Shown here: one piece after another, positions 1-6,175 of the stretch
How positions within the stretch are numbered: the stretch's first letter is position 1
Layout: the number at the start of each line of letters is the position of its first letter
The notes under the pieces: generated by a model
Seen by the model: the letters and a program-made list of their open reading frames with translations, nothing else
The model's database searches: none
Told to the model about the DNA's origin: nothing
NCBI GenBank assembly: GCA_013696905.1
Contig: JACCXP010000003.1
Span: 1-10,872, forward strand
DNA: 10,872 nt
Direction: 5' to 3'
DNA from: Thermoleophilaceae bacterium
Lineage (GTDB): Bacteria; Actinomycetota; Thermoleophilia; Solirubrobacterales; Thermoleophilaceae
Position numbers and translations under genes: made by a program

Positions 1-1951
1 GGCCGGTGATCCGGAACGCGCCGCGGACGTTCGCGGTCTGCTGGACGGCGTTTGCCATCTCGCGCTGCGAAGGGCGCTGCTCGGTGCGCTCGACCAGGGC
101 CACGTAGGAGACGTCAAGCTCGCGCGCCAGCCGCTCGGCCGTACGGGTCAGGACCCCAAGACGCGTCGAGGGCACGGACGCGACCCAGGCTACCGGCGCG
201 CCGGCCCGGCGCACGACGTCGGCGAGCGCGGCGACGACCTCGTCCTCGAGCTCGCCGGTCTGCAGTCCGCGGGCGATCGCCGGCCACCAGCCCCCGTCGC
301 CGATGCGCGCGAGCGCCCATCCCGGCTCGATCCGCGCGTCGTCGGGGATCTTGCGCATCGTCCCTGCCGCGTCGGGGGCCATCTTGCGGGACTCGAGCTC
401 GAGCGGCCGCGAGCGAAGGTCGCGCTGTGCGCGCTCCACCAGCGCCGCACCCGGCGGCTGGGCGAAGCGAGGCGCGGTGCAGACCGAGCAGCGCCCGCAG
501 TCCTCGGGACGCGGGTCGTCGAGCTCCTCCTGCAGCACCCGCATCAGGCACCTGCCGTCCGTCCCGTAGGCAGCCATCGCACGCTGCTCGGCCCGGCGCA
601 GGGCGGTCACCTGCGCGTAGCGCTCGCCGTCGTAGGTCCAGTCCCGGTCGGCGTTCGCCAGCCAGCGCGCGCCCGCGCGGCGGACGCCGCCCTCGACGTC
701 GAGGATCTTGAGCATCGCCTCGATTCGGCCCGCGCCGAGGTTCACCGCGCCCATCAGCTCGCGCGTCGTGAGACCGTCGTCGCCGGCGGAGTCGAGCGCC
801 TCGAACACGGCGTCCACGCGCTCCCGCGCAGGGAAGGCCTGCTCGATGAAGAAGTCCTGGATCCGGCGATCCTCCCCGCCACGCAGGAGGACGACGTCGG
901 CGTGGTCCACGCCGCGGCCGGCGCGGCCCACCTGCTGGTAGTAGGTGACGACCGACCCCGGCGCCTGGAAGTGGACCACGAAGGTGAGGTCCGCCTTGTC
1001 GTAGCCCATCCCGAGCGCGCTCGTCGCGACCACCGCCTTGATGTCGTTGCGCAGCAGCCGTTCCTCTGCGAGCACCCGCTGCCCGGTCTCCTGGTCGCCG
1101 CTGTAGGGGAGCGCGGCGATGCCGTTGGCGGTCAGGAAGTCGGCCACGTGCTCGGCGTCGCGCTTTGTCAGCGTGTACACGATGCCGGACCCCGCAAGCG
1201 ACGGCAGGTGCTCGACGAGCCACGCCAGGCGCTCCGCCGCTCGCGGCAGCTCGAGCACCTCCAGGCGCAGACTCGTGCGCGCGAGCGGACCGCGGTAGGA
1301 GCGCAGGCGTCCGCCGTCCGCCAAGTCGCCGCCGAGCTGCTCGAGGACGTCGCCGACGACGCGGTCGTTCGCGGTCGCGGTCGTGCCGAGGACGGCGACC
1401 TCGGGCGGCAGGGCGTCGAGCATGTCCTTCACGCGCCGGTAGTCGGGTCGGAAGTCGTGCCCCCAGTCGGAGATGCAGTGCGCCTCGTCGATCACGAGCA
1501 GTCCGACCGACGCCGCGAACAGCGGCAGCATGTCGTCCCTGAAGCGCGGATTGTTGAGCCGCTCCGGACTGATCAGCAGCAGGTCGATCGACCCCTCGCC
1601 GAGCCGCGCCCGGACATCGTCCCACTGCTCGCGGTTCGAGCTGTTGACCGTGTATGCCCGCAGGCCGAGCCGCTCGGCGGCCGCGATCTGGTTGCGCATG
1701 AGCGCCAGCAAAGGGCTCACGATCAAGGTCGGGCCGGCGCCCGCGTCGCGCAGAAGCGAGGTGGCGACGAAGTAGACCGCCGACTTCCCCCACCCCGTGC
1801 GCTGCACGCACAGCACTCGCGCGCGCTCGGCCACGAGGTCCCGGATCGCCTCGAGCTGGTCGCGACGGAACGCTGCGGCCGGGTCGCCGGTGAGCGCCCG
1901 CAGGCGCTCGAGAGCCGCGGCGGCGAACGTCTCGGGCGCGACGCCGGTCAC
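1..1951 (-). CDS. recQ: RecQ-family ATP-dependent DNA helicase with C-terminal phosphoribosyltransferase-like region (3' end cut by window edge)
   Basis: Superfamily 2, 3'-5' DNA helicase acting in repair and recombination. I translated it by hand from GTG at 1951; 650 codons are visible and the frame stays open to the left edge. Motif I RTGWGKS is at residues 51-57, DEAH at 155-158, the GTTATAN motif at 189-195, helicase-C with VATSALGMGYDK near 308-319, and motif VI QQVGRAGR at 339-346. A winged-helix-like stretch follows (about 375-450), then a zinc cluster C468, C485, C488, C491 with the same spacing as E. coli RecQ. There is no HRDC domain where expected; residues about 587-649 (VASVPSTR, then SQREMANAVQQTANVRGAF) resemble ComF-type phosphoribosyltransferases. 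The PRPP loop would lie beyond the window. No other start codon lies in frame in the 72-nt gap upstream, and no Shine-Dalgarno is evident. Divergent from the HhH-GPD gene. The helicase call is very secure; the PRTase part is pattern recognition. Confidence 0.95.
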   Translation of the reverse strand, partial: MTGVAPETFAAAALERLRALTGDPAAAFRRDQLEAIRDLVAERARVLCVQRTGWGKSAVYFVATSLLRDAGAGPTLIVSPLLALMRNQIAAAERLGLRAYTVNSSNREQWDDVRARLGEGSIDLLLISPERLNNPRFRDDMLPLFAASVGLLVIDEAHCISDWGHDFRPDYRRVKDMLDALPPEVAVLGTTATANDRVVGDVLEQLGGDLADGGRLRSYRGPLARTSLRLEVLELPRAAERLAWLVEHLPSLAGSGIVYTLTKRDAEHVADFLTANGIAALPYSGDQETGQRVLAEERLLRNDIKAVVATSALGMGYDKADLTFVVHFQAPGSVVTYYQQVGRAGRGVDHADVVLLRGGEDRRIQDFFIEQAFPARERVDAVFEALDSAGDDGLTTRELMGAVNLGAGRIEAMLKILDVEGGVRRAGARWLANADRDWTYDGERYAQVTALRRAEQRAMAAYGTDGRCLMRVLQEELDDPRPEDCGRCSVCTAPRFAQPPGAALVERAQRDLRSRPLELESRKMAPDAAGTMRKIPDDARIEPGWALARIGDGGWWPAIARGLQTGELEDEVVAALADVVRRAGAPVAWVASVPSTRLGVLTRTAERLARELDVSYVALVERTEQRPSQREMANAVQQTANVRGAFRITG

Positions 1952-2011
1952 GCAGCCATGGTGGCAGCCGAGCCTGTCGCTTCTCCCCGTGCCGGGCGAG
2001 CCGAACGGGGT

Positions 2012-2017
2012 TACGAT
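2012..2017 (+). promoter_or_regulatory. Predicted -10 box TACGAT for a leaderless HhH-GPD mRNA
   Basis: TACGAT lies 6 nt before the GTG at 2024, so a usual -10 to +1 distance puts the transcription start on the G of the start codon. There is no Shine-Dalgarno sequence. The box sits in an 8-bp palindrome, ACGATCGT (2013-2020). I see no convincing -35. The same TACGATC plus five bases plus GTG arrangement recurs before the lipoprotein gene at 10500. Confidence 0.6.
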
Positions 2018-2023
2018 CGTTGC

Positions 2024-2584
2024 GTGCCCGATCGCCTCCACTTCACGGACTCAGACGAGGCCAACGCGTTGATCGCCTCGGACCCGCTGGCGCTGTTGGT
2101 CGGCTTCGTGCTCGACCAGCAGGTGACGGTGCAGAAGGCGTTCGCCGGGCCGCTGGTGTTGCGGGAGCGCCTCGGCGCGCTCGATGCCGCGACGCTCGCG
2201 TCCACCGATCTCGAGCCGGTGTTCCGCGCCAGGCCCGCGATCCACCGCTATCCGGGGTCGATGGCGAAGCGGGTGCGCGACCTGGCCGTGCACGTCGGCG
2301 AGCGCTACGACGGCGATGCCGCGCGCGTCTGGACCGAGGCGGCCGACGCCGACGAGTTGCGCGCCAACCTCGCCGCGCTGCCCGGCTTCGGCGAGATGAA
2401 GATCAAGGCGCTCGGCGCCGTGCTGGCCAAGCACTTCGGCGTCGAGGCCGCGCGCGAGCTCGTGCCTTGGCACCCGACGCTCGGGGACGTCGACTCGCCG
2501 CAGGCGCTCGCCGACTACCAGGCCGCGAAGCGCGTCAGCAAGGCCGAGTGGTCGCGGAAGCCTGCGCGCGCGAGCGCTTCCTGA
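2024..2584 (+). CDS. HhH-GPD-type base excision repair family protein
   Basis: A 186-residue protein of the small HhH-GPD family widespread in Actinobacteria (I recall it as TIGR03252, uncharacterised HhH-GPD family). The family-typical N-terminal block PLALLVGFVLDQQV is at residues 21-34, and the helix-hairpin-helix LPGFGEMKIKAL at 119-130. Relatives such as endonuclease III and AlkA remove damaged bases. Here the lysine that follows the hairpin glycines in endonuclease III is shifted or absent, and no VDTH-like catalytic Asp is obvious; D155 and D157 in GDVDS are the nearest acidic candidates. The frame is open far upstream, but conserved sequence begins just after GTG 2024, which also has a -10 box 6 nt before it. 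The 3' end overlaps polX by 50 bp in convergent orientation. Glycosylase activity is inferred from family; damage specificity is unknown. Confidence 0.88.
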   Translation: MPDRLHFTDSDEANALIASDPLALLVGFVLDQQVTVQKAFAGPLVLRERLGALDAATLASTDLEPVFRARPAIHRYPGSMAKRVRDLAVHVGERYDGDAARVWTEAADADELRANLAALPGFGEMKIKALGAVLAKHFGVEAARELVPWHPTLGDVDSPQALADYQAAKRVSKAEWSRKPARASAS

Positions 2585-4292
2585 GCGCGTCGAGCTCCGG
2601 CCACGAGCGCGTGTTCGCCACGTGCTCGCGTGTGAGCCAGGCGCGCCGCGCGGTGTCGACGCCGTAGCGGATGTTCGCGAGCGTGTTCACGCCGTGGGCG
2701 TCCGAGTCGATCAGGAGCATTGCGCCGGACTCCGCGGCGAGGCGCGCGTTGTGCTCGTTGAGGTCGCGACGATCCGGGTTGGCGTTGATCTCAAGCAGCG
2801 TGCCGGTGCGCACCGCGGCCTCGACGATCCGCTCGAAGGCGAGCGCGTAGGGCTCACGGCGCTCGATCAGCCGGCCGGTCGGATGGCCGATCAGGTCCAC
2901 GAGCGGGTGCTCCATCGCGTGGATCATGCGCGCGGTCAGCTCGCGCTCGCCCATCCGAAACGACGTGTGCAGCGAGGCGACGATCCAGTCGAGCTCGGCG
3001 AGCAGGGCGTCGTCGTAGTCGAGCGAGCCGTCGGGCAGCACGTTGACCTCCGAGCCCGCCAGCAACGTCAGGCCCTCGACCTGCGCGTCAACCTCGCGCA
3101 CGCGCTCGATCTGGCGGCGCAGCTCGTCCGGTGAGACGTGGTTCCCGAAGCCGTGCGTGGCCGAGTGGTCCGTGATCGCGAGGTACTCGTAGCCGCGGGC
3201 GAGCGCAGCCGCCGCCATCTGCTCGATCGTGTTGCGCCCGTCTGAGGCCACGGTGTGGCAATGGAGGTCACCGCGCAGCTCCTCGACCCGGACGAGCTGG
3301 GGCAGCGTGCCGCCTCGAGCCGCCTCGAGCTCGCCCCGACCCTCGCGCAGCTCGGGCTCGATGTAGCTCATGCCGACGAGCGCGTAGATCTCCTCCTCGG
3401 TCGCGCACGCATGCGTGGTGCCGGCGGCGTCATCGCTCACGCCGTACTCGCTCACATGCAGGCCGCGCCGCACCGCCTCGGTGCGCACGAGCTCGTTGTG
3501 CCTGCCCGAGCCCGTCAGGTGCTGGAGCAGGTTGCCGAAGCTCGACGGGGAGACGATCCGCAGCTCGACCGTCATCCCGCTGTGGGTGAGCGCTCGCGCG
3601 CCGGCTTCCCCGCTCGTCCCGACCTCGGCGATGACGCGCAGCGACGAGAGCGCATCTACGAGCGCCGCCGGGTCTGCAGCGCTCGCGACGATGTCGACGT
3701 CCTTGCAGGTCTCCGCCCGGCGGCGCGCGCTGCCGGCGATCTCGACGCGATCCGAGCCCGGAACCTCGCGCAGGGCGGCCACTATCTCCTCGCCGATGCC
3801 GAGTGCCTCTGGCAGCAGCGCCCGCCGCCCGCCTTGTCCGTTGTCGGCCGCCTCGAGCGCCGCCAGCACGTTCTCCTCGGCCTTGCGGCCGAAGCCCGGC
3901 ACGGCACGCAGCACGTGCGTCTCGGCCGCGCGGCGAAGCTCGTCGAGCGAGGCGATCCCGAGCTCGTCGTAGAGCTTGCGCGCGCGCTTTGGCCCGAAGC
4001 CGGGCAGCCGCGTGATCTCGACGAGCCCAGCGGGGAACTTCTCCTTGAGCCGCTTGGCGGCGGGCACCTCGCCGGTGTCGAGCAGGTCGACGATCTTCTC
4101 GGCGATCGTCTTGCCGACCCCGGGGAGCTCCTCGGCGCGCCCCGCCTGGGCCAGCTCGGCGACCGAGCGTCCGGAGGAGCGGATCGCGGTGGCGGCGTTG
4201 CGGTAGGCGAGCACGCGGTGCACGATCGCCCCGTCGAGCTCGTAGAGGTCCGCGAGCTCCGCGAATGCGTCGGCGATCTCGGCGTTGCGCAC
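2535..4292 (-). CDS. polX: Family X DNA polymerase with PHP phosphoesterase domain (PolX)
   Basis: A 585-residue bacterial PolX, normal in length. Family members fill short gaps in base excision repair, and their PHP domain gives Mn-dependent 3'-5' exonuclease and AP-site cleavage. Three helix-hairpin-helix motifs are at residues 56-67, 96-107 and 131-142. The nucleotidyltransferase signature GSARR is at 187-191, with catalytic D198 and D200. The third metal-binding Asp (VDLR in relatives) is Glu here (E243, TVELR). The C-terminal PHP domain keeps a full ligand set: H344, H346, D351, H376, E415, H442, H470, D531, H533. I chose GTG 4292 because the family N-terminus (VRNAEIADAF) starts there and TACCCT lies 6 nt upstream; an in-frame ATG at 4340 would add 16 unconserved residues and overlap the divergent GT2 gene. 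The 3' end overlaps the HhH-GPD gene. Function very likely; polymerase strength is uncertain. Confidence 0.95.
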   Translation of the reverse strand: MRNAEIADAFAELADLYELDGAIVHRVLAYRNAATAIRSSGRSVAELAQAGRAEELPGVGKTIAEKIVDLLDTGEVPAAKRLKEKFPAGLVEITRLPGFGPKRARKLYDELGIASLDELRRAAETHVLRAVPGFGRKAEENVLAALEAADNGQGGRRALLPEALGIGEEIVAALREVPGSDRVEIAGSARRRAETCKDVDIVASAADPAALVDALSSLRVIAEVGTSGEAGARALTHSGMTVELRIVSPSSFGNLLQHLTGSGRHNELVRTEAVRRGLHVSEYGVSDDAAGTTHACATEEEIYALVGMSYIEPELREGRGELEAARGGTLPQLVRVEELRGDLHCHTVASDGRNTIEQMAAAALARGYEYLAITDHSATHGFGNHVSPDELRRQIERVREVDAQVEGLTLLAGSEVNVLPDGSLDYDDALLAELDWIVASLHTSFRMGERELTARMIHAMEHPLVDLIGHPTGRLIERREPYALAFERIVEAAVRTGTLLEINANPDRRDLNEHNARLAAESGAMLLIDSDAHGVNTLANIRYGVDTARRAWLTREHVANTRSWPELDALRKRSRAQASATTRPC

Positions 4293-4297
4293 GCCTT

Positions 4298-4304
4298 TAG
4301 GGTA
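4298..4304. promoter_or_regulatory. Overlapping divergent -10 boxes between polX and the GT2 gene
   Basis: Only 19 bp separate the two GTG starts. Plus strand: TAGGGT (4298-4303), 8 nt before GTG 4312. Minus strand: TACCCT (4304-4299), exactly 6 nt before GTG 4292. Both fit TANNNT and share five base pairs, so one symmetric element appears to serve both directions, giving leaderless or nearly leaderless transcripts. Inference from spacing and motif; -35 elements would have to lie inside the coding regions and are not obvious. Confidence 0.5.
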
Positions 4305-4311
4305 GGCCGCC

Positions 4312-5031
4312 GTGCCCGGCGCCTGGCTAGTGCTGCCCACCTACAACGAGCGCGACAACGTCGAGGCGTTCGTGCGCGCCGCGCACGCCGAGCTCGCACG
4401 CCTCGACGGGGAGCACCGGATCCTCGTCGTCGACGACTCCTCGCCGGACGGCACCGGCGAGATCGCCGACCGCCTCGCTCGCGAGCTCACGCGCGTCGAG
4501 GTGCTCCACCGCCCGCTCAAGCAAGGGCTCGGCCGCGCGTATCTGGCCGGCTTCGAGCGCGCCCTCGACGGCGGCGCCTCGCTCGTGCTCGAGATGGACT
4601 CAGACTTTTCGCACGACCCGCGCGACATCCCGCGCCTGATCGCCGCGGCGGCCGGGGCGGACCTGGTGCTCGGCTCGCGCTACGTCCCGGGTGGCGCGGT
4701 GACCGACTGGGGGCTCACTCGTCGGCTGCTCTCGCGCGGCGGGTCGCTGTACGCGCGCTGGCTGTTGCGGGTGCCGGTGCGCGACCTCACGGGCGGGTTC
4801 AAGTGCTTTCGCCGTGAGCTGCTCGAGGCGCTCGACCTGCGCGGCGTTCACGCCGACGGCTACGGCTTCCAGATCGAGTTGACCTACCGCGCCCTCAAGG
4901 CCGGGTTTCGGGTCTGCGAGCTGCCGATCGTCTTCCGAGAGCGTCGCGTCGGGGCCTCGAAGATGACGGCGAGGATCGCGCTCGAAGCGGTCTGGAAGGT
5001 GCCCGCCCTGCGCCTGTGCACACCCCGATGA
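4312..5031 (+). CDS. Polyprenol-phosphate mannosyltransferase-like GT2 glycosyltransferase (DPM1/Ppm1 type)
   Basis: A 239-residue GT-A fold enzyme closely resembling dolichyl-phosphate mannose synthase. Such enzymes transfer mannose from GDP-mannose to a polyprenyl phosphate at the inner membrane face, supplying donors for lipoglycan or protein mannosylation. Near the N-terminus is LPTYNERDNV (residues 8-17); the nucleotide-binding VVDDSSPDGT is at 39-48; the metal-binding DSD is at 96-98 inside EMDSDFSHDP; GSRYVPGG is at 121-128, DLTGGFKCF at 158-166 and the family-typical RRVGASKM at 211-218. No transmembrane segment is visible, so this is the catalytic domain alone, without the acyltransferase or GtrA-like fusions seen in some relatives. 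GTG 4312 is chosen because the conserved strand starts within seven codons; there is no Shine-Dalgarno. The sugar donor is inferred; glucose is a possible alternative. Confidence 0.9.
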   Translation: MPGAWLVLPTYNERDNVEAFVRAAHAELARLDGEHRILVVDDSSPDGTGEIADRLARELTRVEVLHRPLKQGLGRAYLAGFERALDGGASLVLEMDSDFSHDPRDIPRLIAAAAGADLVLGSRYVPGGAVTDWGLTRRLLSRGGSLYARWLLRVPVRDLTGGFKCFRRELLEALDLRGVHADGYGFQIELTYRALKAGFRVCELPIVFRERRVGASKMTARIALEAVWKVPALRLCTPR

Positions 5032-5034
5032 CGC

Positions 5035-5040
5035 TATACT
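5035..5040 (+). promoter_or_regulatory. Predicted -10 box (TATACT) of the trxA promoter
   Basis: TATACT differs from the TATAAT consensus at one base and begins four bases after the GT2 stop codon (5029-5031). A start near A5047 would give a leader of about 26 nt. No good -35 is visible at the usual spacing; upstream sequence is the 3' end of the GT2 gene. This is the only promoter here that leaves room for a conventional leader. Confidence 0.7.
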
Positions 5041-5059
5041 TTCTGAAGTGACTTAGACG

Positions 5060-5066
5060 AAAGGGG
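5060..5066 (+). promoter_or_regulatory. Shine-Dalgarno sequence of trxA
   Basis: AAAGGGG ends 6 nt before ATG 5073, a good anti-16S match at workable spacing. It fixes the thioredoxin start and contrasts with the neighbouring GTG genes that show no such site. Confidence 0.75.
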
Positions 5067-5072
5067 CTCGCA

Positions 5073-5399
5073 ATGGCAGGCTCGATAAACGACGTCAGCG
5101 ACAGCAACTTCCAGGCCGAGGTCGTCGAATCGACGGATCCGGTACTGGTGGACTTCTGGGCGCCATGGTGCGGTCCGTGCCGGATCATCGCTCCCAGCCT
5201 CGAGGAGATCAACGAGGAGACGGAGAACCTGCGGATCGTCAAGCTGAACGTCGACGAGAACCAGGTCACGGCGGCGAAGTACAGCGTTATGTCGATCCCG
5301 ACGCTGCTCGTATTCAAGAACGGCAGCGTCGTGAAGACGATCGTCGGCGCGCTGCCCAAGCAGCGGCTCGTCGAGGAGCTCGAGCCGGCGCTTGCCTAG
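5073..5399 (+). CDS. trxA: Thioredoxin
   Basis: A 108-residue cytoplasmic thioredoxin of standard length. It passes electrons from thioredoxin reductase to disulfides in ribonucleotide reductase, peroxiredoxins and other clients. The active site WCGPC is at residues 32-36, the buried Asp in VDFWA is D27, and the cis-proline loop MSIPT has P76; all key residues are present. The start is an ATG preceded by AAAGGGG and a strong -10 box, the most conventional expression signals in the window, which fits a highly expressed housekeeping gene. It follows the GT2 gene by 41 bp but has its own promoter. Its TAG stop overlaps the TAG of the convergent crotonase gene within a CTAG. No reductase gene is nearby. 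Confidence 0.97.
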   Translation: MAGSINDVSDSNFQAEVVESTDPVLVDFWAPWCGPCRIIAPSLEEINEETENLRIVKLNVDENQVTAAKYSVMSIPTLLVFKNGSVVKTIVGALPKQRLVEELEPALA

Positions 5400-6175
5400 C
5401 GACCGCTCCAGACCGGGGGCCGCCGCTCGTTGAAGGCGGCGACCCCGGCGCGGAAGTCCTCGCTTCCGTAGCACTCGGCGACCAGGTCGTGGCCGTCCGG
5501 CAAGCCCGCGAGGCGCAGTCGCCTGAGCGCCTCCTTGGTGGCGGAGAGCGTCAGCGGCGCGAAGCCGGCCATCCGCTCGGCGAGCTCGAGCACGCGGCCC
5601 TCGAGCTCCTCGGCAGGCACGACCTCCGTCGCAAGGCCCGCGCCGCGCGCCTCCTCGGCTGAGAACGACCGCGCCGTGAGTATCAGCTCGCGCGTGCGCC
5701 CGGGACCGATCAGGCCGACCAGGCGGGCGTAGTTTTTCATCGACAGGCAGTTGCCGAGCGTGCGCGCGATCGGCATGCCGAACTTCGCCTCCGGGGTGCA
5801 CAGGCGCAGGTCGCAGGCCGCGGCTATCGCGAGCCCGCCGCCGACGCAGTGGCCCTCGACCATCGCGATCGTCGGCTTTCGGACCGCCTCCACGCGGCCG
5901 ACGATGCCGTCGAGCTTGCGCTCGTAGGCGAGCCCGTCCTCGCCGCTCGAGAAGTCGCGGAACTCGGCGATGTCGGTGCCGGCGGCGAACGTCCCGCCGG
6001 CCCCGCGCACCACCATCACGCGCAGTTCCTCGTCGGCGTCGACCTCCTCGCAACAGCGCTCGAGGGCGTCGTACATCTCGAAGGTCATCGCATTGCGCGC
6101 CTCCGGACGGTTGACGGTCACGATCGCCGTCTGCGTGCGGCGCTCGAGCGTGAGGCGCTCGGCGGTCGAGCTCAC
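5396..6175 (-). CDS. Crotonase-superfamily (enoyl-CoA hydratase/isomerase-like) protein lacking hydratase glutamates
   Basis: A 259-residue crotonase fold acting on an acyl-CoA. NRPEARNAM is at residues 22-30; the first oxyanion-hole segment FAAGTDI is at 63-69, the second HCVGGG at 109-114, and KFGMPIARTLGNCLSM at 131-146. Against rat mitochondrial enoyl-CoA hydratase, Glu144 (in GGGCELA) aligns with A116 and Glu164 (in QPE) with I136, so both catalytic acids are missing. A standard hydratase role is therefore doubtful; isomerase, racemase, decarboxylase or thioesterase-like chemistry is possible. The PIARTLGNCLS block looks like a real conserved subgroup rather than decay. The GTG start overlaps the upstream CoA-transferase stop by 4 bp (GTGA), implying translational coupling and a shared pathway. 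The 3' end shares CTAG with trxA. The superfamily is certain; the reaction is unknown. Confidence 0.9.
   Translation of the reverse strand: MSSTAERLTLERRTQTAIVTVNRPEARNAMTFEMYDALERCCEEVDADEELRVMVVRGAGGTFAAGTDIAEFRDFSSGEDGLAYERKLDGIVGRVEAVRKPTIAMVEGHCVGGGLAIAAACDLRLCTPEAKFGMPIARTLGNCLSMKNYARLVGLIGPGRTRELILTARSFSAEEARGAGLATEVVPAEELEGRVLELAERMAGFAPLTLSATKEALRRLRLAGLPDGHDLVAECYGSEDFRAGVAAFNERRPPVWSGR

Noticed and set aside
114..1811. A 565-codon minus-strand open frame within recQ
   Set aside because: It is in another frame of the same strand, is arginine/alanine-rich without motifs, and the recQ frame carries every helicase motif.
1957..1966. A perfect Kozak-like GCCACCATGG on the minus strand before recQ
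   Set aside because: It has no meaning in bacteria, and its ATG opens only a three-codon frame; base composition explains it.
902..2023. Upstream extension of the HhH-GPD frame by about 370 codons
   Set aside because: The extension runs antisense to recQ and has shadow-like composition; the conserved family sequence begins just after GTG 2024, which has its own -10 box.
4293..4340. A 16-residue N-terminal extension of PolX from ATG 4340
   Set aside because: It lacks conservation, overlaps the divergent GT2 start, and would place translation upstream of the predicted transcription start.
5001..5034. A transcription terminator between the GT2 gene and trxA
   Set aside because: No stem followed by a T-run is visible; the sequence there is coding, then the trxA -10 box.
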